Source of the DNA: Mesorhizobium sp. WSM4904
GTDB taxonomy: Bacteria; Pseudomonadota; Alphaproteobacteria; Rhizobiales; Rhizobiaceae
Assembly: GCF_029674545.1 (NCBI RefSeq)
Contig: NZ_CP121354.1
Span: forward strand, 3,109,001-3,173,000
DNA: 64,000 bases
Direction: 5' to 3'
Of this stretch, positions 25,720 through 34,000 are shown piece after piece; within the stretch, counting starts at the first letter, position 1; each line of letters starts with the position of its first letter. The notes below the pieces were generated by a model. It was given only the letters and a program-made list of their open reading frames with translations, was not told the origin of the DNA and made no database searches. Made by a program: the position numbers and the translations under genes.

Positions 25720-27882
25720 TCATGAGACTGTCTCCTGCGCGACTTTCGCCTGAGCCGACGGCAGCGCCTGGGCGCGCGCGCCGGCTCTTCCGCCACGGCC
25801 GGTGATCGTCGCCAGCGGCTGGACGTTGAATTCCTGCGCAAGTTCCTGGAAGGACAGGACCGGAAGCTCGATCGCATTGTGCGCGAGCAGGCTGCGCATG
25901 TGACGGCGCACGTCCATCGCGGCAAGCACGACCGGCGAGGCGTCGGTGGAGTTGTGCGACAGGGCCCGCTCGATTTCGCTCACCAAGGCCTGCGCATCGT
26001 CGTCCGAGAGGTTCAGGAATGTGCCTGACGATGTGCTTTGCACCGCGTTCCGCAGGATATCCTCGGCTGAACGCTGCAGCACATAGGCCGCGATGATGTT
26101 GTTGCGGTCGGCGGAACGGAAGCTGATCTGGCGCTTCAGGGATGTGCGGACATACTCCGTTAACAGGACGACGTCCTGTTCTCGTTGGCCCCATTCGATC
26201 AGCGCTTCAAGGATCAGGCGCAGATTGCGGATCGGCACGTTTTCGCCGACGAGCCGGCGAAGCACTTCCGCAATTTTCTGCAGCGGCACGATCTCCTGCG
26301 CCTGCCGGACAAGATCCGCATAGTCCGGCTCCATGTCCGACAGGAGCCTGCGCGTCTCCTGAATCCCGACGAAATGTCCTGCATAAAGCCGAAGTGCATT
26401 TCCGGTCCATCTGGCCGCCGTTTCGACGGGTGTGGAGAAAATGAAACCGGCCTCTTTCAGCGTCGAAATGTGGCTGTCATCGACCCACACGAATTTGCGC
26501 TGACCGGCGATCGATGCGGCTTTTTCGTAAGTCAGCTCAAGTAGATCCAGATGCGTTGCATCGGCTTCGACGAGAACACGGCCGGCGGGAATTTCGGCAT
26601 CCAGTATGGGCGCGCCTTCCAGGTCGATGCGGATGCTTCGCGGGGAGAGCATCTCGTCGGCCTGCATGCCGATGGCCGGAACGTCGACACCGAGATCGCC
26701 GAAGACTTCGCGGCGCACGCCGTCGGCGAACACGGCGAATTCGGACTCGGGAATCGTCTCCGCGAGTTCAGCCCCGAAGCGTACGACGATGCGGTAGGAA
26801 GCAGGCAGCGTTCCGCTGGAGATTGCCGATAGCGAAGCGGAACCACTGCGTTGTTCCTGCACCGCGATCTGGCTGACGTCCTGAGGCTCGGAGTCCTGAG
26901 CGCTGCGGCGATTGATTGCATAGGCGCCCGCGCCGAAGCAGGCGCCAAGGACCAGGAATACGATGGACGGAAAACCCGGCACCATGGCAAGGCCAACCAT
27001 GATCACTGCTGCGAGGGCAAGCGCACGCGAGTCCCGCAGAAGCTGGCTGGTGATCTGCCGGCCAAGGTCGCCTGTTCCGTCGGCACTGCCGACGCGCGTC
27101 ACCATCGTGCCGGCGGCGATCGCGACGAGCAGCGCCGGTATCTGCGCGACCAACCCGTCACCCACGGTGAGCAGCGAATAGGTCGCGGCCGCGTCTCCCA
27201 ACGACATGTCGTGCTGCAGCGTGCCGACGGCGAAACCGCCGACCAGATTGACCAGAATGATGACGATACCGGCGATGACGTCGCCCTTAACGAATTTCAT
27301 GGCGCCGTCCATCGCGCCGAACAGCTGACTCTCGCGCTCCAGCTGCTGGCGCAGGCGGCGTGCCTCAGCCTGATCGATATCGCCGTTGCGCAACTCGGCG
27401 TCAATGCTCATCTGCTTGCCCGGAAGCGCATCGAGCGTGAAGCGCGCGGCTACCTCGGCGACGCGTTCGGCGCCCCGCGCAACCACGATGAACTGCGCGA
27501 CGGTGATGATCAGGAAGATAACTAGGCCGACCGCGATGCTGCCGCCGACGACAAAGGTGCCGAAGGCGGTAATGATCTCCCCGGCGTCGGCCTGCAGCAG
27601 GATCAGTCGCGTGGTCGTGATCGTGATCGCCAGCCGGAACAAGGTGGCTATGAGGATGACAGACGGCAGCGATGAGAATTGCAGCGGATGAGAAACATAA
27701 AACGACGCCAGCAGGATAAGCACGCTGATGGCGATGTTCGCGGTGATGAGAAAGTCGACGAGAAACGTCGGCAATGGGATGAGCATCATCACTACGGCGA
27801 CGAGCATCAGGACGGCGATGACCAGGTCGCTGCGGCGTGACAGTCTGGCAAGGAATTGCAGAAGTCGCTCCGACGCGGTCAT
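25720..27882 (-). CDS. sctV: T3SS export-gate protein SctV (RhcV)
   Basis: A full-length FlhA/InvA-family protein (720 residues). Eight membrane segments lie in the first ~330 residues. The conserved loop V-V-A-R-G-A-E-R-V-A-E-V-A-A-R-F-T-L-D-A-L-P-G-K-Q-M is at about 135-160, and a large cytoplasmic domain forms the nonameric ring that receives chaperone-substrate complexes. The ATG shares its first base with the TGA of the upstream chaperone-like gene (TGATG), so translation is coupled. It is the core gene of the left T3SS operon. Confidence 0.96.
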   Translation of the reverse strand: MTASERLLQFLARLSRRSDLVIAVLMLVAVVMMLIPLPTFLVDFLITANIAISVLILLASFYVSHPLQFSSLPSVILIATLFRLAITITTTRLILLQADAGEIITAFGTFVVGGSIAVGLVIFLIITVAQFIVVARGAERVAEVAARFTLDALPGKQMSIDAELRNGDIDQAEARRLRQQLERESQLFGAMDGAMKFVKGDVIAGIVIILVNLVGGFAVGTLQHDMSLGDAAATYSLLTVGDGLVAQIPALLVAIAAGTMVTRVGSADGTGDLGRQITSQLLRDSRALALAAVIMVGLAMVPGFPSIVFLVLGACFGAGAYAINRRSAQDSEPQDVSQIAVQEQRSGSASLSAISSGTLPASYRIVVRFGAELAETIPESEFAVFADGVRREVFGDLGVDVPAIGMQADEMLSPRSIRIDLEGAPILDAEIPAGRVLVEADATHLDLLELTYEKAASIAGQRKFVWVDDSHISTLKEAGFIFSTPVETAARWTGNALRLYAGHFVGIQETRRLLSDMEPDYADLVRQAQEIVPLQKIAEVLRRLVGENVPIRNLRLILEALIEWGQREQDVVLLTEYVRTSLKRQISFRSADRNNIIAAYVLQRSAEDILRNAVQSTSSGTFLNLSDDDAQALVSEIERALSHNSTDASPVVLAAMDVRRHMRSLLAHNAIELPVLSFQELAQEFNVQPLATITGRGGRAGARAQALPSAQAKVAQETVS

Positions 27883-28211
27883 CAGGCAGCCCGATGCGAC
27901 AGGAAACTGAGCAACGCGCTGTGCGCCTCGGTTTTGCGCCCGGCCACGAGCAGGGCGCGACTCTTCAGCAATGCAAGCACCGGGTGGTCCATTCCTTCCA
28001 AGGTTTCCAGCCTGGCAATCGTCGCAAGCGCCTTTTCGGCCTCGCCATCCAATATGAGCAGATGCGCCAGCGTCCTGAGAACGCTGGCATTTCCCGGCGA
28101 AAGCTGCGCGGCGATAAGCAGGTACGCAGCCCCCCGCTTGGCCTGCCCGTGGCAGCCGTAGAGATAGCCCAGGACATGCAGCAGATGGACGGTGTCACGC
28201 GGGTCGGTCAG
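27882..28211 (-). CDS. SctG/SctY-like TPR chaperone with apparent CTG start
   Basis: This frame has no ATG, GTG or TTG start but codes a clean 109-residue helical protein. It reads L-T-D-P-R-D-T-V-H-L-L-H-V-L-G-Y-L-Y-G, A-A-Y-L-L-I-A-A-Q-L-S-P-G-N, V-L-R-T-L-A-H-L-L-I-L-D-G-E-A-E-K-A-L and ends S-F-L-S-H-R-A-A. That is about three tetratricopeptide repeats, as in the small YscG/PscG/HrpB1-like chaperones of T3SSs. The CTG (complement of 28209-28211) overlaps the previous stop as CTGA and is preceded by AGGAAGGAG at 7 nt. The stop overlaps the sctV start. It probably protects the needle or rod subunit; the partner is inferred. Confidence 0.75.
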   Translation of the reverse strand: MTDPRDTVHLLHVLGYLYGCHGQAKRGAAYLLIAAQLSPGNASVLRTLAHLLILDGEAEKALATIARLETLEGMDHPVLALLKSRALLVAGRKTEAHSALLSFLSHRAA

Positions 28212-28648
28212 ATTTCGACTCCTTCCTGCATGCGGCCAAGCAGGTCACGATGACGTTCGATTTCATCCTCGATCAGCGTTCTGGCGAGCGTCTTGAGTTG
28301 CTCGCCGCCCTCAAGGTCGGGAACCAGGTTCGCTATGAAATGCTGTAGAATAGGTACCGAGCGGCGCAGGATGGCCGGCTCCGGAATGATGGGCATGACG
28401 AAATTGGTGAGTATATCATCCAGCGATTCTCCGGCCGCATGTCGAGAAGCTTGGAATTCCGCCGTTTCAGACCCTCCCGCGGCAGCGGCCGATTTCGTCC
28501 CCTGAGCACCCTTGGCGGTTTTATCGACGCCATTCATGCGTCGCCGGCTGATCGTTTGCCCGCGCCCGCCTTCGGCCTGATGCACGTCGCGGCCGGCGGT
28601 TTCCACCCTCGCCGAATCGAGGCGCGGCCCTTCTAGTCGGCGGTTCAC
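28208..28648 (-). CDS. T3SS-operon protein of unknown function
   Basis: The start is GTG (complement of 28646-28648), overlapping the sctD stop as GTGA; an internal ATG at 28537 is the alternative. The first ~70 residues are basic, glycine- and alanine-rich and probably disordered. The last ~75 (from E-S-L-D-D-I-L-T-N-F-V-M-P) are helical and end R-D-L-L-G-R-M-Q-E-G-V-E-I. I do not recognise it. Position between sctD and the TPR chaperone and its two overlaps fit a needle, rod or regulator component that has diverged beyond recognition. Confidence 0.6.
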   Translation of the reverse strand: MNRRLEGPRLDSARVETAGRDVHQAEGGRGQTISRRRMNGVDKTAKGAQGTKSAAAAGGSETAEFQASRHAAGESLDDILTNFVMPIIPEPAILRRSVPILQHFIANLVPDLEGGEQLKTLARTLIEDEIERHRDLLGRMQEGVEI

Positions 28649-29646
28649 GGATATTTCAGCGCGACTGTGGCGCCGCCCTTGGTCAGCAGAAGTTCCGTCT
28701 CGCCGATATGCTTGATGGTCCAGCCGTCATCGGTGAATGCGCCTTCGTGATAGCGCGCGCCGTCGGCTGCGATGACATAAGGCCGGTCGCCATACCAGAT
28801 CGCCTGCAGCGTCAGGCGCGGCGCCTGCTGTGTGTTGCCGGTCATGACATTGGATACGAGGGGAACATGACCGCCGAAGGTCTGGTCGAACCAGGATTGC
28901 GTCTCTGTCCATACGCCTCTCTTGTCATCCGGGATCACGCCCGAAACCACAAGGCGCCCGGGCGATCGCTGGACGGTCAAGGTGTTTATGCCGGACTGAT
29001 CGAGACGCTGTTTGAGCTGGCTTTCCGCATCAGCGACAGTTTGAATTTGCGCCGGCGATGAATCGTCCAGCACTTCCTGGCCGCGCTCCCCGGCGAAAGC
29101 CATTCTGACCGGCTGATCGTCTTGAGAAGATGCCTGTGGGCCAATGTCGGACTTGGCGAGCGAGAATCCGTTGGCGCCGACGGAAACGGCGAAAACGGCA
29201 AAGAGAACGCCCCCCGCGACCAGCATGGAGCGGTTGCCGATCGACCACCGGCTCGACGGGTGTCCCGGACTGACCAGCCGGATACGGGCGTCGCCGATGC
29301 CGATGACTAACGGCAACCTGCAGCGGCTGCCATGTCCTTGACGTATGATTTCGCCTGTGGCGAGCGCAACATCGCCGCCGACGGCTTCGACTTCAAACTG
29401 GTTGCCGTTGCGCCGCAGCCTGGCGTGTATCGGAGCGATGCCCGCATCCCTGAGGACGATGTCTGACTCGGTGCTGGAGCCGATCGTATAAAGCGCTTCA
29501 ATCAGACGGAGCTCGGCGCCGGCATGAAAACCCTGCGTCACGCTGAGCGCGATGGGCTGTGCGGGTGACGACGACTGGGTGATAATCGATCGCAGCTGGC
29601 GCGCCGGCGCAGCGTCCAAATATCTGCCGATAGGGCTAGCGGTCAT
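28645..29646 (-). CDS. sctD: T3SS inner-membrane ring protein SctD (YscD/PscD-like)
   Basis: The 333-residue product has the family layout. An N-terminal cytoplasmic FHA-like fold is at ~33-126 (L-Y-T-I-G-S-S-T-E-S-D-I-V-L-R-D-A-G-I-A-P-I-H-A-R). One membrane helix follows at ~139-160 (M-L-V-A-G-G-V-L-F-A-V-F-A-V), then a periplasmic region with ring-building motifs from ~215 (V-A-D-A-E-S-Q-L-K-Q-R-L-D, G-R-L-V-V-S-G-V-I-P). It is shorter than YscD/PscD, which have more periplasmic repeats. It would pair with SctJ to form the membrane ring. Confidence 0.85.
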   Translation of the reverse strand: MTASPIGRYLDAAPARQLRSIITQSSSPAQPIALSVTQGFHAGAELRLIEALYTIGSSTESDIVLRDAGIAPIHARLRRNGNQFEVEAVGGDVALATGEIIRQGHGSRCRLPLVIGIGDARIRLVSPGHPSSRWSIGNRSMLVAGGVLFAVFAVSVGANGFSLAKSDIGPQASSQDDQPVRMAFAGERGQEVLDDSSPAQIQTVADAESQLKQRLDQSGINTLTVQRSPGRLVVSGVIPDDKRGVWTETQSWFDQTFGGHVPLVSNVMTGNTQQAPRLTLQAIWYGDRPYVIAADGARYHEGAFTDDGWTIKHIGETELLLTKGGATVALKYP

Positions 29647-29759
29647 GCCACCTCATCTCCCGCCGATGACGATTTCGAATGCAGCCGGACAAATGGGCTT
29701 CAGTCATGCAAGTGCGCCGCCGCTTGCTGTCGGCGGCGCATAGGTTGAGCATCCTCGCG

Positions 29760-29945
29760 TCAGGCCTTCTCAGCCGATTCGCCGAGCGTCTTGGCGGTGC
29801 TCATCAGCATGTCATGCTGGGATTTCGCGATATCTTTTGTGATCTCCAGGTTAAACATGCGTTCCTGTTGTTTGATCATCTTGTCCAGGTTTTGTTCCGG
29901 TGACCCTGCAGAACCGGACGTAATGGGAGGGGTGGCAGCCATCAT
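29760..29945 (-). CDS. Small helical protein, candidate needle or rod subunit
   Basis: I start at the tandem ATG complementary to 29940-29945, because AAGGAG lies just upstream; the longer frame has no signal. The 61 residues are M-M-A-A-T-P-P followed by two predicted helices (E-Q-N-L-D-K-M-I-K-Q-Q-E-R-M-F-N and I-A-K-S-Q-H-D-M-L-M-S-T-A-K-T-L). Size, helix content and first position in the sctD-sctV operon match T3SS needle or needle-associated proteins (SctF, SctE). There is no sequence proof. No other SctF candidate is seen in the window. Confidence 0.55.
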   Translation of the reverse strand: MMAATPPITSGSAGSPEQNLDKMIKQQERMFNLEITKDIAKSQHDMLMSTAKTLGESAEKA

Positions 29946-30132
29946 TGTCTCCTTGAGGGGCTGTTCAAGTTGCAAGCCCGGGCTCGTGCATGCGGTCCAG
30001 GACCTGCCGAAGCAATCTAGGACAGGATGATCGAAAATGAAAGTCCACTTGGAATATTTGAGGCTTGTTTGTTCCAACTGTTGCGTTTCAGGCGCTCACG
30101 GAGTAGCCTGACCGACGGGGTTTGATGGGGTA

Positions 30133-31014
30133 ATGGGAATGGAAAAAGGTCCGTTGGCGGAGCTGTTGGTCGAACGGTTTGAGAATATGCCGCCGCAACT
30201 GCGGGTGGCGGCGCGTTTCGTCCTGGATCACCCCAAGGATGTGGCGCTGATGTCGATGCGCGAGCAGGCGCAGCAGGCCGGCGTTTCGCACAGCACGATG
30301 ATGCGATTGGCACGTTGGCTTGGCCTTGAAGGCTACGAGGACATGCGCAGCCTTTATGCGCGCGCGCTGCGCGAGACGACAGCCGGAGAACCGGCCCGGC
30401 AGGGTGGCGAACGGGATGGCGATTCGGGATATTCGACAGCCGGGGTCGTTGCCGACTCTCTCGCTGCGCAGATCTCAAGTCTTGGCGAGTACGGCAACGC
30501 CATGCAATTCATCGCTGCCGCCAACCTCGTTGCGGGATCGCGCAATCTTTTCGGCCTAGGCTTGCGCTCGGCTTATCCGGTCGCGAGCCATTTCGTTGAC
30601 ATCATGTCGTTTGCGGCTGGCGGCGACCGCAATGTGATGCTGGTCGGCGAGATGGCCGGACAAGGCCTGCAAGCCCTTCAGCATGCGGGACGCGGCGACG
30701 TGCTGCTTGCCGTCGGCATGTCGCCTTACGAGCGCACAACGATAGAGGTGGCGCGCCAGGCGGCCCGGCAGGGCGTCGGCGTGGTGGCGATCACCGACAG
30801 CAGCGTCTCGCCGCTGACCCGGATCGCGCGGGAAGCGATCATCGTCACCTCGAATTCGCAATCGTTCTTCCGAAGCATGGCGCCGGCATTCGCTGCCGTC
30901 GAAATCCTGGCGGCGCTGACGGCAGTGCGGTCTGGGGCGAATGCGGCGGAACGCGTTAAACAGTCGGAAGAGCAACTTGCTGCTTTCGGCATTTATTGGA
31001 AGCTCCCTCGATAA
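30133..31014 (+). CDS. RpiR/MurR-family regulator (HTH + SIS domain)
   Basis: The 293-residue protein has an N-terminal RpiR-type helix-turn-helix (residues ~5-80, with A-A-R-F-V-L-D-H-P and M-R-E-Q-A-Q-Q-A-G-V-S-H-S-T-M-M-R-L-A-R). A SIS sugar-phosphate isomerase fold follows at ~130-265 (L-F-G-L-G-L-R-S-A-Y-P, V-G-V-V-A-I-T-D-S-S-V-S-P-L). SIS domains usually sense a phosphosugar. It lies divergent from the left T3SS operon with a 187-bp gap and 78 bp ahead of the giant gene, so it may couple a sugar signal to T3SS expression. No binding site is identified. Confidence 0.88.
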   Translation: MGMEKGPLAELLVERFENMPPQLRVAARFVLDHPKDVALMSMREQAQQAGVSHSTMMRLARWLGLEGYEDMRSLYARALRETTAGEPARQGGERDGDSGYSTAGVVADSLAAQISSLGEYGNAMQFIAAANLVAGSRNLFGLGLRSAYPVASHFVDIMSFAAGGDRNVMLVGEMAGQGLQALQHAGRGDVLLAVGMSPYERTTIEVARQAARQGVGVVAITDSSVSPLTRIAREAIIVTSNSQSFFRSMAPAFAAVEILAALTAVRSGANAAERVKQSEEQLAAFGIYWKLPR

Positions 31015-31092
31015 CGACAAGAAAGGTTGAAATCGGGACGGGCGTGACGGCGGCGGGCCGCCGGCAGCAAGTGATTTCCGGAGGTCGTCTAG

Positions 31093-34000
31093 ATGGTTCG
31101 CCCGATAACGCTCGCCAAGCCGCCCCTCCAGACACAGAAGGTCAATGCCAACGCGGATGCCGCCCAGGTAGCACGGCTGGAGGTGCAGGCGGCAGCGCTG
31201 CGGGACCAGATCAGGCTCGCCAACAGAATGGGCGAGCGCGATTGGGCGGCACAGGCTCGCCAGGAACTGGCGCAGGTAAACACGCAATTGAGTTCCCTTC
31301 AGCCGAGCCCGGCAACAGCTCCGGCGGCGCCGGGCGTCAATGTCGCGAACGCGAGCAATGGCACATCCGGCAATGGCACGACGGTAACCCCGGCACTCTA
31401 TGTGAACACCAATCCGGCAACTCCGGCTGTGACGCTGGTGGATCTCAATGGGAGTCCGGCCAAGGACAATCCCGCAGCAGCGAATACCGCCCGCGATATC
31501 GTCAACGACGTTACCGGAGGCAAAAGCATCGAGCAGATCGCGTCTGATCGCCACCTGACGCGCGAGCAGGTTATCGCCGCGCTCAGGTCCGGTGGGATGA
31601 TCGTGTCAGACAGCAGTGCGCCAAACGGCGACACGCAGACGACGAAAATCACGGATGCCAGCGGCCGGACCGTCACACAGTTTTATGACTACCAGCACGA
31701 CAGCTACTATGCGACAGTCCAGGAACAACCCGGCGGCGCGACGACGACCTCACCGATCCGGGATGGGCTCGGACGCAAGGAAACCACCAGCTACAATTCA
31801 GACACTGGCGCCATAACGACGCGCTACGAGGACGATCTCGGGACCGGAACCGTCACCGAACGGACGTCATTGCCCGACGGCGCATCGGTGGAAACGGTGA
31901 CGCCGGGCGCTGGTCCTTCCCTGCCAATGACCACCGTCACCGGCCCGGACGGCCGCAAAACCATACTGGCGCCCTCCCAGGATCCAGGTGGGTCCACCAC
32001 GCAGGACATCAACCACGATCTTGCCGACGGAAAAAGCATCGACCAAATCGCTAAGGAAAATGGCCTCACCAACGAGCAGGTGATCGGCGAACTGCAAGCC
32101 GCCGGCTACAAGGTTACGACCAACAACAGCAGCGACGCGCAGTCGGTCGAGCTCGCCGATCCGCGCACTGGCGGCAAGACCGTCTATTCTTACGATTATC
32201 AGCACGATGTACGCACCGTCACGACCACCGCGGACGGCAAGAAAACGTCGCTGTCCGTCGATGGCAACGGAACCGAAACCAAGACGGTCACCGACAAGGA
32301 CGGTCGGGTGACCACGACCACCACCAAGAAGATCAATGGCGGCAAGCCTGTCGTGTACGAGGTCCAGCCGGACGACAACCTGACCCAGATCGCGCGGCAA
32401 TATGGCGTCACGCTGGCTGACCTCAGGCGCACGAATCCGGAACTTTTCAGCTCGTCGCGCGACCCGAACACAATCCATACAGGCGAAAAAATTACCATCG
32501 ACAACGGCACCCGCACGACGGTCGAGGTCACATTCAACGGCTATACGCTGACCACCAAGCCCGATGGCAGCATGACGCTGCACAACAACACCACCGGCGC
32601 CGACCTGAAGATCGAGGCTGGAAGCACGCAAGAGGCCCTGGCCAGGACGCTGCTGGCGGTGAACCCCAACAGCAGCGACCCCAAGGAGGCGAAGGAAGGC
32701 GAGGTCGTGAAGACCTTCGTCGAAGGGATCTTGGCAGGAGAGGCCTTGCCCGGTCTCATCGACGCCGCGGAAAAGGCCGGACAGGACAAACAGGCCCTGA
32801 TCGACAAATACCACCTGGGTATGCCCGCCAAGCCTAAGCTTGACGGGCAGAACAGGGTTGTCGATCCTTTCGGCGATCCGCCGCAGGGCAACGCGCCCTC
32901 CGGGGGAAAGTGGATGCCGATGAAGATCGACGGCGTCTGGACCTGGGTCGACCCACAGGTCGCTCAGGCCATCATCGACGAGAACATCGCGCTGTCACGC
33001 GTCACCGAGATGCGGGCTCTGGCAGTCCAGGGACAGGAACAGCTCAATGTCGATATGCTCGATCCCGCCTACAAGGATGCCGTCGGTGGTGCGCAGACCA
33101 TCCTGAACAAGGCGTTGGCGCCTCACGGGCTGCAATGGAACGCCCAGAAGCCGAAAGGCACGCTTGCCGATGCACGCGAGCGGGTGACCAAGGCCAACAC
33201 CTTGCTGAAGAACGCGCAGGATGCCCGCGGCGAATATGAGAACGCCGGGCGCGTCCTCAAGGACGCCATCGCCGGGCAGGGTCCGCTGACGCCTCTTGGA
33301 GATCCGAATGCGCCGTCAGTCAGCGCGCGGGGCACTCCCGACCTTCATCCGCAACGCGATCAAAGCGTCGCCGACCACTCCGCTGTCGACAAGCTGTTTT
33401 CCGAGGTCGGCCTGCATCTGAGCAAGGGTGATAAGCTCACAATCGATTTCCTGGTCGGTCAGGCTGACCTCAACGGTGTTCCCAAGGACTCGAAGGAATA
33501 CAAGGAACTCACGACCCTGCAGACGACGGCAGGCAGTCAGCTCGAACTGGCGCAGGCCTATCAGGACTATTTCGACGCCCATGCCAATGCCACGCAGGTC
33601 AGCGCGCGGCAGACGGACCTCGAGCAGAAGCTGTCCAACGAGTATCTTGGCGAACAGAAGTTCAACTTTGACGAGAAGTACAATCGCATTAGCGGCGATT
33701 ACCTTGGGCACTACAAGAACTCGACGCTCGAGATCCGTGACGGCCAGCTCTGGGTCATCAACCATTTCGACGAGGGAACCACCGAACAGCAGCTGACCTA
33801 CAGCCTGAGCGACAAGAACGTCAGGGACGAATATCGCGATCGTCAACTCAACAAGGACTGGCAGGCGCTTCTGGCCGGCTATGGTTCCAACGCGAAAGTC
33901 TGCACGGCAAATGGTCTGCAATCGGTAAGGTCCAGCGAGGAGCAGGCGGCAAAGAGCTTGAACGACGTCCTGGATCGCCAGCTCGGCAACAGCCTCGCCG

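Noticed and set aside
29990..31090. tts box near the RpiR or giant genes
   Set aside because: No sequence close to the TtsI-binding consensus could be found by eye in the upstream regions.
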